Assembly (NCBI GenBank): GCA_028287505.1 | Contig: JAQBPN010000054.1 | Coordinates: 1-64,000 of the forward strand | Direction: 5' to 3' | Origin: Fibrobacterota bacterium | GTDB lineage: Bacteria; Fibrobacterota; Fibrobacteria; UBA11236 | Length of the DNA stretch: 64,000 nt | Part shown: piece after piece, positions 1 to 9,022 of the stretch | Numbering within the stretch: position 1 is the stretch's first letter | Layout of the letters: the number at the start of each line of letters is the position of its first letter | The notes under the pieces: model-generated | Database searches by the model: none | What the model saw: only the letters and a program-made list of their open reading frames with translations | What the model was told of the DNA's origin: nothing | Position numbers and translations under genes: made by a program

Positions 1-3000
1 TTGGCGCCCGTGGCCGTGGTGTTGAAATTGAAGCGCGTGGAGTTGGTATAGTCCGGCGTGCGGGTTCCCACCGTGACCACGGTGGAGGCCGCTTTCATCG
101 ACTCATAGTCCAGCTTCATCCAGTCCGTGCTGCGGGCCGTGGTGGACAGGCGGACTTCGTCCAGCTTGCCGTCGAAATTGCTGTTGTTGTCATGATAATA
201 TTTGCCGATGGAAAAGGGCTGGGCGTAATCGCCCACGGAACCGGATCGGGCCGCCGACGTCTCCATGGCCCCGTTCAGATAGACCTTCTGCGCCGCCCCG
301 TCGTAGACGCCGGCCAGTAGATACCAGTTACCGGTGGACATGGTGGAAGTGGTCGTATAGCTCGCTTCGGTGCCGCCGATGTTGAGGCTGAATGACGCCT
401 TGGTGGCGGTGCCGTCGTATTCCAGATCGAATTCAGTATAGGGTGACGTGGAAGAGGTGAACGGCCGGCCGGCGAAACGATGGAATGCGGTTTGCGAAGT
501 GGAATTGAGCCAGACCTGAATGGTCATCGCGCCGCTGGGATGCAGATTCGGGGTGGAAGGCACCGAGACGCCCTGATTGGAAGCCGTCGCGAAGTTCGTA
601 CCGATGCCGACCAGGGAGGTTACATCGGAAGTATTGGTCAGAGCCACGCCGGTGCCGTTGTTCCCCAACCCGGATGCGTCTTTGTATGCCAGCGCCGTAG
701 TACTCCCATCCTCATTCAGATGCCAAACTCCCGCGTAGCCTCCGGCCGCCGAGAACACGGCCGCGCCCGAGGACAGGGAAGAGCCGGCGGCCTTGCCCCA
801 GTACATGTTGAACCATTGGGAATTGTTGTTGCCGTAGACCGTGGGCACCGAAACCCAGATTTCCGCCAGCTTGTTGACGGCGTCGAAGCGTTCGATTTCA
901 TAGGACAGCAAGGCGCCGGTGCCGTCGGCGAAGCGCAGATCCCCGCCGTCACTGCGGGCTTGGGCGAAGTTGAAGTTGCCGTTGGTGAGGCGGATAAGCA
1001 AAGGATAATTGCTCTGGGGGGTGGTGATGTTGGCGCCCGAGGCCGTGGTATTGATATAGACCTTGGTGTTGTAGGAAAAGGTGGAAAGGGCCGTGTTGGG
1101 ATAAGCGAGGAACTTGCCGCCGGTGCGCTGGTTCTCGTATTCCAGTTTGATCCAGTCCGCGGATCGCTGCACGGAGGAAACGCGCATTTCGTCTATGATG
1201 CCGTTCCATTTCAGGGACTTGTCGTTCATGCGCGCGCCGGCCACGAAGGTGCCGCTGCCGGTGTTCAAGACCACCGCGCCGCTGCCGGCCAAAGAGCCGT
1301 CCTGGTAGAAACGGACCGTAGCGCCGTCATATGTCGCGGCCAGGTGATGCCAGCTCTGGTCCACCACCGCGGTGCCGGAAGGATTCGAAGACCCATCGGT
1401 CCAGGATCCGAATTTGGCGCCCGAGGACCATTCCGCAAGGCCGAAGACCTGGCCTCCCGAGCCGGGATAGGTGCCATAGGCGGCGATGACGGAATTCGAA
1501 ACCGTGGCCGTGTTGGATTTGGCCCACAGGCTGAAGGTCCTTGCGGTGGTGGTGGCGGGATAGGAGCCCGTCACGGTGATGTAGGAAGTGCTGCCGTCGA
1601 ATTGCTGCCCTATTCCCACTTGGGCGCTCACGTCGGAGGAAGCCGACAGGCCGGTGCCGGTTCCCGTGTAGGCATTGGAGGTGGCATCCCCGTATCCGGC
1701 CGCGGTGGTATTGCCGTCCTCATCCAGATGCCATACCCCCGAGAATCCCGCGCTGGTGGGGAACGCCGTGTTGGGGCTGCTCTGGGTGGCGGCCGAGGGG
1801 TTGCCCCAATAGCAATTGATGAAGTCCCGGTCGCTGTTTCCATCCACCTGGGGCACCAGCACCCAGATTTCCGCCTTCTTCAGGGTGGCGTCCCAGCGCT
1901 CGATCTCATAGGCCAGGGGGGTTCCATCCGGATCCGCGAAGCGGATGTCCCGCCCGTCCGGCATGGCCTGGTCGAAGAAGAAATTGTTGGAATCCAGCCG
2001 CACCAGCAAAGGGAAATTCGCGACGTCGGTGGGGACATTGGCCCCGGAGGACGTGGTGTTGAAGTTGATGGTGGATACGTATGTCCAGCCCGTGTAGTCG
2101 AGGATGTTCAGGGTCACCGCGCCCGATCCCGCGGTGATGGTCCCGAAGTAGCCGTTGGGCAGGGTTCCGACGTTCAGGGTATTGTTGGTCAGGGTCCCGG
2201 AATAGGTGGCCAATGTATAGGTTCCAAAGGTGAACGCCGTCCCCGCCGTAACATTGACGGTACCGTCCAGGGTGAAATTGCCCGTTACGGCCAGCTTGCC
2301 CGTGGATGCGGATAACGGCGACAAGGTGTAGTTGAGAACGGATGAGGCGTTCAAGACCTTGGCGCCCGTGCTCAGCGTGCCGATGCCGGCATTTCCGGGG
2401 GCCACTATGCCGCCGTTCGAAACCGCGACGGTGCCGGAGACCGTGCCCGTGCCGGCCAGGGTGCCGCCGCTGGCCACCGTTACGGCGCTGCCCGCTGCCA
2501 GGGAGCCCGTCACGTTCAGGGTGCCGGCGTTGGCCGTGGTGGTGCCGGTATAGGTGTTGGTCCCGGGCAGGGTCCAGATGCCGGCGCCGGCCTTGGTCAA
2601 GGTCACGGTTCCCGCGCCGTTGTCCGCGATGACCCCGGTGATGGCGCTTCCGGTCGAGGTGCCGTCCAACTGGGCGGTATGCGCCGTGGTCGTGCTGGTC
2701 AGCGAGGCGAGGGTGAGATCCGCCGTGGTGGGATTGAAGATGGAGGTCCCCGTGACGCCTCCGGTCAGGGTCACGGCTCCGAAACCCACTTTGTAGCCGT
2801 TGGCGCCGGTGACATTGAGGGTGGAATTGCCCATGCCCAGGGTGCCGAAGGCGACCGTATTGCCGGTGTTGGATCCGTTGTTCGCCACGTAGATGGTGGG
2901 ATTGTTGCTGCTCTGATTGGTGAAGTTGTTCCCTATCGCGATGGTCCCGTCGTTGCCCGCGCCGTTGAGCAGGAATTGCAAGGTGGCGCCGTTGGCGGTA

Positions 3001-6000
3001 ACGGAGCCGCTGCCCAGACCGGTCGTAGTGGTCACGACCAGCGTGCCGGCCGTCAACGTGGTGACGTTCGTGCGCGTGGAGGTTCCGTTGAGCGTCCAGG
3101 TACCCGCGTCCTGTTTGGCCAGCGTGCCCGTGGTGGTGCCCAAGATGCCGGCGATGGTCCCGCCTTGGGCGCCGCCCAGAGTCAAGGCGAAGGTCGGTCC
3201 CGTGATGGTTCCGGTATTGCTCAGGTTGATGGTGCCCGTGCCGCCCAGGATGCTGCTGGCGCTGCCCAAAGTGACCAGGCCCGCGTAGGTCGCGCCCGTG
3301 GCGTTTCCGTTGATCAAAGCGCCCCCGGAAGAGATGCCCGTGCCGTTCAGGGTCAGGGCCTCCGCGTTCGAATAGTTGGTGCCGTTCAGATCCAGGACCG
3401 CGCCGGAGGTGACCGAGGTGCCCGCGGCCGTGGTGCCCAGGGCGGTGGCGCTCCCCAGCTTCAAGGTGCCCGCGCTGACCGTGGTGGCCCCCGTATAGGT
3501 GTTGGCGCCCGATAGCAAAAGGGTTCCGGATCCGGCCTTGGTCACGGTCCCGCTGCCGGTCGCCACGATGGCGGAAACCGTGGTATTGCCCGTGCCCTGA
3601 AAGGTCATGTTGTAGTTGACGGCATTCAGCTGGTTGGCCCAGGTTACGAGCAGGTCCGGCGTGCCGGGATCGGTGACGTCCAGGACCGAGTTGCCGAACA
3701 ACGTCCCGCCTTGCAGAATGGTATACCCGGCCGTGCCGCTGGTGACGTTGCTCCCGGCGGACACGTTCACGGTATAGGCCCCGTTGACGTTCATGTAGTA
3801 GAGACTGTTGGTGACGCCGGCTCCCGCCGTCACCCTGTCTATGACGACGTTGACCCCGGCCCCGTCCGCTTCCAGCCAATTGTTGAAGTCCACGCCCGTA
3901 TTGTTGACCAGCCGCACCGTGGTGCCCGCGGACGCGTAGATCGCGTCGTCCCACCCGGTATTGCCGAAGGAGCTGGCGGTGCGGCCCTCGATGGTTCCCG
4001 CGGTCAGATAGATATCGTTGTCGAGTTGCGCGTTGTCGGTCCCGAATATCATGGTGCCGGAACCGGCCTTATAGACGGGACACCCGTTCAGGGAATGGAT
4101 CGGCCCGTTGGCCGTCAAGGTCTGGCCGGCGGCGATATCGAAGGTGCCCGTGACCCCGTCGTTCAGCCAGAAATCTTTGCTCGTCGAAAAGGATCCCGTC
4201 ACGGCCAGGGTGCCGGTTCCCGTGAAGACCGTCAGGTAGGTTCCGGACGGGGAACCGAGGTTGTTCGCCGCACCCACGCTGAGCGTGCCGCCCGCGATGT
4301 TCGTGCCGCCGGTATAGGTGTTCGTGCCGGAAAGGATCTCGGTTCCGCTTCCGCTCATGGTCACGGCCGTGTTCCCGGAGATCACGCCCGGATAGGTGTT
4401 CGACGTGCTCGAGTTGATGGTGAGGGTGGTTGCCGTTCCGCTGGAATTGGTCACGGTGGCGGTCGAGGCCCCGTTCGATCGCTTCAGTCCGGCGATGGTC
4501 TGGTTGAAACCGTTCAGGTCCACGCTGGACACGCCCCCGCTGGTCCCCACGTCCACCACGGCATTGGTCGCGATTCCGTTGGCCGCCCCTATCGTGATGG
4601 CGGACGTGCCCGTACTGAGGAAGGGATAACTGCCTCCGCCCGAAAGCGTCAGGTTCATGTCCCGGGCCACCACGGCGAGAGAGGCGGAATTGATGGCTCC
4701 GGTCACGGTCAATCTGCCGCCGCCGCCCACCAAATGACCTCCGGACGCGCACGCGGAATTGACGGTGATGGTCCCGCCCCAGGTTCCCGTTCCGGAACCC
4801 GGCCCTTCCAACGCGCCCCGGCCGGTCCCGGGATCGCAATTGTTGAAAGTGAGGGCATTGGCCGCGGTGATGCCGCTGGCCACCACGATTTTTCCGGTGC
4901 CGCTCATCGTCGCGCCGCCGGATCCGAGCGCCGTATTGTGGTTGACGTTGGTGACGCCCGATCCCGATTGCGTGAATCCGCCCGAGAACGTGTTCGCTCC
5001 CGAAAGGGTGAGGATACCCGATCCGGACTTGGTGAATGCGCCCGTCCCGGTGGCCAGAATGCCGCTGATGGCGATGTCCTGGGTTCCCCCGGCGGTGACA
5101 TCGATCTTTGCGCCCGTGACCGTGCCGACGAGGGTCTGCGCCACGGTGCCGTTCAGGATCAGGTCCGCGCCGCTCGTCCCGGAAGTCGCCGATCCCAGGG
5201 AGGAGAAGTCGATGGTCCCCTGGCTCAGGTATAGATCGGAGGTCCCGAAATTGACGCTGCCCCCGTCGATGCGCAGGTAGTCCGGGGTGACGGTGCGGCC
5301 CGTCCCCAGGTTGAAGGTCCCCGACACCACCTGCAAGAGCCCCGTGGTCAGGTCGTTGGTGGACACGGTGGTGCCGCCCGCGCCGTTCTGGGTGATGCGC
5401 GCGAAGGACATGCCCGATTTTGGGATGAAGGTCTGGGCCGATCCGCCCGTGAAGACCAGGTTGCCGGCGTTGATGTTGATGAGGCCGCCGGATCGCAAAT
5501 CCACGTTTCCGGTCACGTTCAAGGTATAGGGCACGTACAAACGCTGGTTGGGGATGATTTCCTTGGCCTGGGACGCGCTCGACCAACTGAGATTGATCGA
5601 TCCGCTGCCCGTTAATTCCCGATAGTCCAGCCTGATGGCGTATTTCACCCCGGCGATCAGATTGATGGTAGTGCTGGTGGCCTCGCCGCAACACCCGGTG
5701 GTATTGATGATCTGCTGATCGTTCACCCACAGCGTGGTCCTATCATCCCCGTAGGAATAGAAGGTGTACGTCTCGGTATAAAGCGGCTCCACGTAGCCGG
5801 TGAAACTGGCGCTGAAATCGTCCCCGCCGGTGACGTATTCCGACGGGTAGGAGCCGCCCCAGTCGAAGTTCACCCAGGGGACCACGTTCGATCCGCTGGT
5901 GCCGGTGAAATTGTTGTTGTCGTACCAGGTGGCCGCCAGGCCGTTGCGGTCCGGGAACATGATGTTCTGGGGGATGAGCTGCTTGCCCAGGGAAGGGCTG

Positions 6001-6761
6001 GACCACCGCAACTCGGCGCCGGCGCCGGAAACGTTCTCATAGTATTCGTATTTCACCTCGACCAACTGGTTGGCCGTCAGGGGAGCGGTGCCGCTGAATT
6101 CGACCATGCCCCCGTCGTTGAACTGATCGATGATCAGGTTTCCGTTCACCCAGAGTTTGCCGCCGTCGTCGGAGGTTTCATAGAAGGTGTACGTCTCGGT
6201 GAAGGCGGGCAGCACCCAACCGTGCCATAGGACGCGATAGGTATCGCTGCCGATATTGGTGGGCTGGGTGGTCCAATCCGAGGGAAAATTGACCTGGGCG
6301 TCCACGCGCGAGATGGTGGCGCCCGTGTAGGCGTTGTCGGCGTAGTATTGCCCGCGGATGCCCTTTCCGTAGGCGGCGTAGCCCCATTGGAACTTGCCCG
6401 TATAGGCCGAGGACATGGTGACGCTGGCTACCGTGGTGCTCAGGGAATTGAAATAGCAGTTCGCCACGGACGTGGCGTCGAACACCACGGCGTCGCTGGA
6501 GCCCGGGACCACGTCTCCGGACCAGTTGGCGGCCGTGGTCCACAGATTGTCGGCGCCGCCGTTGTCCCAGGTGCGCGTGGCCGGGAAGGCGGGACGGATC
6601 AGAAGCAGCGGCAGCAGGATGAGAAGGAGGAGGGGCCGGAACGGAAGGCGGCCGTGAAATTTTAAACAAATTGTGATAAATATCGCAAAATGCGATCCGC
6701 CATCCTCCCTTCCGGGAGCCGTGGCCAGGGCTTTCCCTTGGCCTTTTTGAGCGAATTCCAC
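1..6761 (-). CDS. Giant secreted PA14 / beta-strand-repeat / DUF2341-LamG protein (partial at C-terminus)
   Basis: The frame is open from the left edge of the window to about 6761, so more than 2,200 residues are visible and the C-terminus is missing. After a leucine-rich signal peptide (about 6580-6665) come two PA14-like domains (about 5960-6350 and 5560-5940), recognised by motifs such as TETYTFY followed by GGKLWVNG and TTLWVNDQ. Next is a long Gly/Thr/Ser/Asn-rich region (about 2100-5550) of autotransporter-type beta-strand repeats with GTNTYTGGT or GANTYTGAT units. Then come two DUF2341 plus LamG-like units (about 1030-2080 and 1-1030) with FPLLVRL, GVWHLDEDG and KLEYE motifs. This is the architecture of a large exported surface protein that probably binds glycans; the ligand is unknown. 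The start is unresolved: the first in-frame GTG is at 6761, and no ATG, GTG or TTG lies close to the signal peptide. Confidence 0.8.
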   Translation of the reverse strand, partial: MEFAQKGQGKALATAPGREDGGSHFAIFITICLKFHGRLPFRPLLLLILLPLLLIRPAFPATRTWDNGGADNLWTTAANWSGDVVPGSSDAVVFDATSVANCYFNSLSTTVASVTMSSAYTGKFQWGYAAYGKGIRGQYYADNAYTGATISRVDAQVNFPSDWTTQPTNIGSDTYRVLWHGWVLPAFTETYTFYETSDDGGKLWVNGNLIIDQFNDGGMVEFSGTAPLTANQLVEVKYEYYENVSGAGAELRWSSPSLGKQLIPQNIMFPDRNGLAATWYDNNNFTGTSGSNVVPWVNFDWGGSYPSEYVTGGDDFSASFTGYVEPLYTETYTFYSYGDDRTTLWVNDQQIINTTGCCGEATSTTINLIAGVKYAIRLDYRELTGSGSINLSWSSASQAKEIIPNQRLYVPYTLNVTGNVDLRSGGLININAGNLVFTGGSAQTFIPKSGMSFARITQNGAGGTTVSTNDLTTGLLQVVSGTFNLGTGRTVTPDYLRIDGGSVNFGTSDLYLSQGTIDFSSLGSATSGTSGADLILNGTVAQTLVGTVTGAKIDVTAGGTQDIAISGILATGTGAFTKSGSGILTLSGANTFSGGFTQSGSGVTNVNHNTALGSGGATMSGTGKIVVASGITAANALTFNNCDPGTGRGALEGPGSGTGTWGGTITVNSACASGGHLVGGGGRLTVTGAINSASLAVVARDMNLTLSGGGSYPFLSTGTSAITIGAANGIATNAVVDVGTSGGVSSVDLNGFNQTIAGLKRSNGASTATVTNSSGTATTLTINSSTSNTYPGVISGNTAVTMSGSGTEILSGTNTYTGGTNIAGGTLSVGAANNLGSPSGTYLTVFTGTGTLAVTGSFSTSKDFWLNDGVTGTFDIAAGQTLTANGPIHSLNGCPVYKAGSGTMIFGTDNAQLDNDIYLTAGTIEGRTASSFGNTGWDDAIYASAGTTVRLVNNTGVDFNNWLEADGAGVNVVIDRVTAGAGVTNSLYYMNVNGAYTVNVSAGSNVTSGTAGYTILQGGTLFGNSVLDVTDPGTPDLLVTWANQLNAVNYNMTFQGTGNTTVSAIVATGSGTVTKAGSGTLLLSGANTYTGATTVSAGTLKLGSATALGTTAAGTSVTSGAVLDLNGTNYSNAEALTLNGTGISSGGALINGNATGATYAGLVTLGSASSILGGTGTINLSNTGTITGPTFALTLGGAQGGTIAGILGTTTGTLAKQDAGTWTLNGTSTRTNVTTLTAGTLVVTTTTGLGSGSVTANGATLQFLLNGAGNDGTIAIGNNFTNQSSNNPTIYVANNGSNTGNTVAFGTLGMGNSTLNVTGANGYKVGFGAVTLTGGVTGTSIFNPTTADLTLASLTSTTTAHTAQLDGTSTGSAITGVIADNGAGTVTLTKAGAGIWTLPGTNTYTGTTTANAGTLNVTGSLAAGSAVTVASGGTLAGTGTVSGTVAVSNGGIVAPGNAGIGTLSTGAKVLNASSVLNYTLSPLSASTGKLAVTGNFTLDGTVNVTAGTAFTFGTYTLATYSGTLTNNTLNVGTLPNGYFGTITAGSGAVTLNILDYTGWTYVSTINFNTTSSGANVPTDVANFPLLVRLDSNNFFFDQAMPDGRDIRFADPDGTPLAYEIERWDATLKKAEIWVLVPQVDGNSDRDFINCYWGNPSAATQSSPNTAFPTSAGFSGVWHLDEDGNTTAAGYGDATSNAYTGTGTGLSASSDVSAQVGIGQQFDGSTSYITVTGSYPATTTARTFSLWAKSNTATVSNSVIAAYGTYPGSGGQVFGLAEWSSGAKFGSWTDGSSNPSGTAVVDQSWHHLAATYDGATVRFYQDGSLAGSGAVVLNTGSGTFVAGARMNDKSLKWNGIIDEMRVSSVQRSADWIKLEYENQRTGGKFLAYPNTALSTFSYNTKVYINTTASGANITTPQSNYPLLIRLTNGNFNFAQARSDGGDLRFADGTGALLSYEIERFDAVNKLAEIWVSVPTVYGNNNSQWFNMYWGKAAGSSLSSGAAVFSAAGGYAGVWHLNEDGSTTALAYKDASGLGNNGTGVALTNTSDVTSLVGIGTNFATASNQGVSVPSTPNLHPSGAMTIQVWLNSTSQTAFHRFAGRPFTSSTSPYTEFDLEYDGTATKASFSLNIGGTEASYTTTSTMSTGNWYLLAGVYDGAAQKVYLNGAMETSAARSGSVGDYAQPFSIGKYYHDNNSNFDGKLDEVRLSTTARSTDWMKLDYESMKAASTVVTVGTRTPDYTNSTRFNFNTTATGA

Positions 6762-6959
6762 AGGGATATTTTACGACTGGGCGGGCGGACCCCTGGAACT
6801 CTATCGCCCGTCAACGGGTAAATTCTTTATTAAGCGGGGGTTTTGCAGCGGAATTTGAAGGGGAATTTGAGGCGGAGTTGAAGGGATGACTCAACACCTC
6901 CAGAAACTCCGGCCTATGTCCAACCCGGATAACGGGTCATCGCGCGGGCCGTGGGCGGT

Positions 6960-7640
6960 TCACCCCATCAAGGACTTCATCTTCACGCAGGTACCGGCTA
7001 TGTCACCGGACGCGAAAATGGCCGTGCCGGAAACGATCACGTTCACTCCGGAAGCGATCACCTCCCGCACGTTCTTGGGACCGATGCCCCCGTCCATCTG
7101 GATGTCCAAGGCCTTGCCCATGGTCTCGGCTTTGGCGCGCAGTTTGCGCGCCTTGTCCAATGCATAGGGGATGAACTTCTGCCCGCCGAAGCCGGGATTC
7201 ACGGACATGATGAGGACCAGATCCAATTCCGGAAGCACGTGTTCCAGCGTCTCGATGGGAGTGGCGGGATTCAGGCTCACACCCACTTTGACGTCCCTGC
7301 CGTCCTTGTTTTTCAGGGCTTTCACCACGCGCACCAGGGAATCCAGGTGCAGGGTCGCTTCCTGATGCACGGTGATTGAATCGGCGCCGGCCCTGGCGAA
7401 ATCCGCCACGTATTTCTCCGGGTTCGAAATCATCAGATGGCAATCCAGGGTCAATTTGGTGTGCTTGCGAGCCGCCTCCACCAGAATCGGCCCAAACGTG
7501 AGGTTTGGCACGAAATGGCCGTCCATGACGTCCAAATGGACCCAGTCCGCTCCGCCTTTTTCGAGCGCGGACAACTGGTCCGAAAGGGACGCCAAATCCG
7601 CATTCAAAATGCTGGGAGCCAACTTGTTCGCCAATGCCAT
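6960..7640 (-). CDS. rpe: Ribulose-phosphate 3-epimerase
   Basis: Full-length (226 aa) TIM-barrel epimerase that interconverts ribulose-5-phosphate and xylulose-5-phosphate in the cytosolic pentose phosphate pathway. The N-terminal APSILNAD, the HLDVMDG motif (metal ligand H35, catalytic D37), H68 in the DCHLM motif, VNPGFGGQKF, the second catalytic Asp D183 in QMDGGI and the phosphate-binding VSGTAIF are all present and in order. The ATG at 7640 follows a strong ribosome binding site (GAGGAGGAAC, about 4 nt away), which settles the start. It is divergent from the small gene beginning at 7686 and appears to be a single-gene unit. Confidence 0.97.
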   Translation of the reverse strand: MALANKLAPSILNADLASLSDQLSALEKGGADWVHLDVMDGHFVPNLTFGPILVEAARKHTKLTLDCHLMISNPEKYVADFARAGADSITVHQEATLHLDSLVRVVKALKNKDGRDVKVGVSLNPATPIETLEHVLPELDLVLIMSVNPGFGGQKFIPYALDKARKLRAKAETMGKALDIQMDGGIGPKNVREVIASGVNVIVSGTAIFASGDIAGTCVKMKSLMG

Positions 7641-7685
7641 TTTTGTTCCTCCTCGACCCTGAAAAAGTAGTTTAATAGGGAAGCC

Positions 7686-8162
7686 ATGGGATTGCGGCAG
7701 ATACTCACCGCCTTCGGGACGAATTTGAAAGGCCTTCTCCGGGCCCGCCGCATCCGGTCATCGGTTTTTTCCGGCACCCCGATCCTTCTGCGCATCGCCA
7801 CCGTGCCGGGCCAACCCGGTACCTGGTCCCTCACTTACAAGAACGGTCTCATGCTCACCTTGGGCGAAGCCGGTATTCTCGATTACCAGGATCGGGCGTT
7901 CGGCCACTTCATCGGCGGCCCCGGCAAAAGCGCCGCTCCGGACAACCTGGAATTCCTGGTGCAATTGCACAAGATCGTTTTGAAGAGCCTGCTCCGCCAT
8001 ATCATCCATCCGGGCCTGGACACGGCCCAGCGCGAATGGGCCGCGGAAGCCGCCGCCAAACTCTGGTTGGCTACGGAGAGCGTCCCCGGCTCTGATTATT
8101 CGATGGCGGCCGGCGGTTCCCGGAGCGCCGGTTCCCCGCCCCAGCCCGCGCCGTTCCGGTAG
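7686..8162 (+). CDS. Hypothetical protein, 158 aa
   Basis: I do not recognise a family. The protein starts at ATG 7686 after an AGGGAA ribosome binding site. It has a basic N-terminus (about residues 1-25), then a region resembling a small beta domain (TWSLTYKNGLMLTLGE, about 46-61) followed by helical segments and a Pro/Ser/Gly-rich tail. There is no clear signal peptide or membrane segment. It lies between divergent rpe and the convergent N-acetyltransferase-like gene, whose stop is 27 bp away. Residue composition looks like a real protein, and the opposite-strand frames here read as Arg/Gly/Pro-rich shadow. Confidence 0.6.
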   Translation: MGLRQILTAFGTNLKGLLRARRIRSSVFSGTPILLRIATVPGQPGTWSLTYKNGLMLTLGEAGILDYQDRAFGHFIGGPGKSAAPDNLEFLVQLHKIVLKSLLRHIIHPGLDTAQREWAAEAAAKLWLATESVPGSDYSMAAGGSRSAGSPPQPAPFR

Positions 8163-8188
8163 CCGGCTTCCGGCTGCATTTCCCGGAC

Positions 8189-8950
8189 CTACTTCGCGAA
8201 AAAATCCCGGTCCGCGGAGACCACCACGTCCAAAGCCGATCGGGCCAGGGCCTCGGGTATCCCGAAGGTTACCTGGAGCGCGTCCATCATCTCCGCCCGC
8301 GTCAGCTTCCTCATCTCCCCGCCTTCCGGGGTGCGCACCAGCAGGCTCCGCTTCTGGAGATAATATTGCGACCCTTCCCGGACCCGGTTCAGAACCGGAT
8401 AGCGCATCATGGGCAGCGCATAGGACGCCTCCCAATGGGCCAGGAACTCCTCTTCCGTTACGGGCTTGCGGCGGAAATCGAAACGCTGTTTCACCGCGCC
8501 CCGGGGACCGCTCCAGAGGCGCCAGACTCCCTGGGCCGGCAGGTCTTCCACGCGCACCTCGTTGGGGGAGACCCAGGCCGCCGCGGAAAGCCCCGCTTCC
8601 GGAAGCGGGAGGGGACTGAAAATCATATAGCCGGGATCGAGCAGAAAGCCCCTGCCCTCCCACTCGAAGCGGAGGCCGCAGTGGATGTTCAGGGCCCTGC
8701 CTTTGTCGCCCATGAGCAGGGCGCAGTCCATTCCCAGGGAACGGATGCGTTGCCGCAGCCACCAGGTCAGGGAGAAGCAGGTGCCGCCCGCGCCCGTGTC
8801 CCGGGACGTCTCCAGCCAATCGGCGGCCAGCCCCAGGGTACTTTCCATGTTACCCCCCTGGCTGAAGGCGACGATCTTGCTCAGGTTTTCGTAAGGGAGG
8901 GCCGAGAGCTCGCGGAGGGCGGAAAGGACGGGGGCGGGGAAGAGTTCCAT
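8189..8950 (-). CDS. Arylamine N-acetyltransferase-like protein
   Basis: A 253-residue protein with the layout of the NAT family, which transfers an acyl group from CoA to an amine through a Cys-His-Asp triad. Visible parts are LPYENLSKI near the N-terminus (NAT proteins carry a similar PFENL motif), GGTCFSLTWWLRQRI with C58 as the likely nucleophile, NIHCGL with H90, and FLLDPGY with D105. Length is close to the 250-280 aa of typical NATs. The match is remote because the usual RGG-x-C is GGTC here, so a transglutaminase-like or polyketide-type acyltransferase role is also possible. Downstream it converges on the 158-aa gene. Confidence 0.72.
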   Translation of the reverse strand: MELFPAPVLSALRELSALPYENLSKIVAFSQGGNMESTLGLAADWLETSRDTGAGGTCFSLTWWLRQRIRSLGMDCALLMGDKGRALNIHCGLRFEWEGRGFLLDPGYMIFSPLPLPEAGLSAAAWVSPNEVRVEDLPAQGVWRLWSGPRGAVKQRFDFRRKPVTEEEFLAHWEASYALPMMRYPVLNRVREGSQYYLQKRSLLVRTPEGGEMRKLTRAEMMDALQVTFGIPEALARSALDVVVSADRDFFAK

Positions 8951-9022
8951 ACGCCCCCGAAATATAGTCAGACGGGGAAACCCGGTCCGGAGGCGCTCAG
9001 GCCCTCCCGACCGGGGGAAGGC

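Noticed and set aside
480-2315. Long plus-strand frame of 611 residues opposite the giant gene
   Set aside because: Composition is Gly/Arg/Val/His-rich with no recognisable motif, and the minus frame encodes coherent LamG/DUF2341 domains. It is a G+C-driven shadow.
1906-5730. Minus-strand frames of 682 and 553 residues within the giant gene
   Set aside because: They are in another frame from the domain-bearing one and read as Arg/His/Gly-rich. The frame that gives PA14 and repeat motifs is open right to the window edge.
6657-6670. Programmed -1 frameshift signal at the start of the giant gene
   Set aside because: The sequence is not a proper slippery heptamer and there is no visible downstream stem; an indel or unresolved start is simpler.
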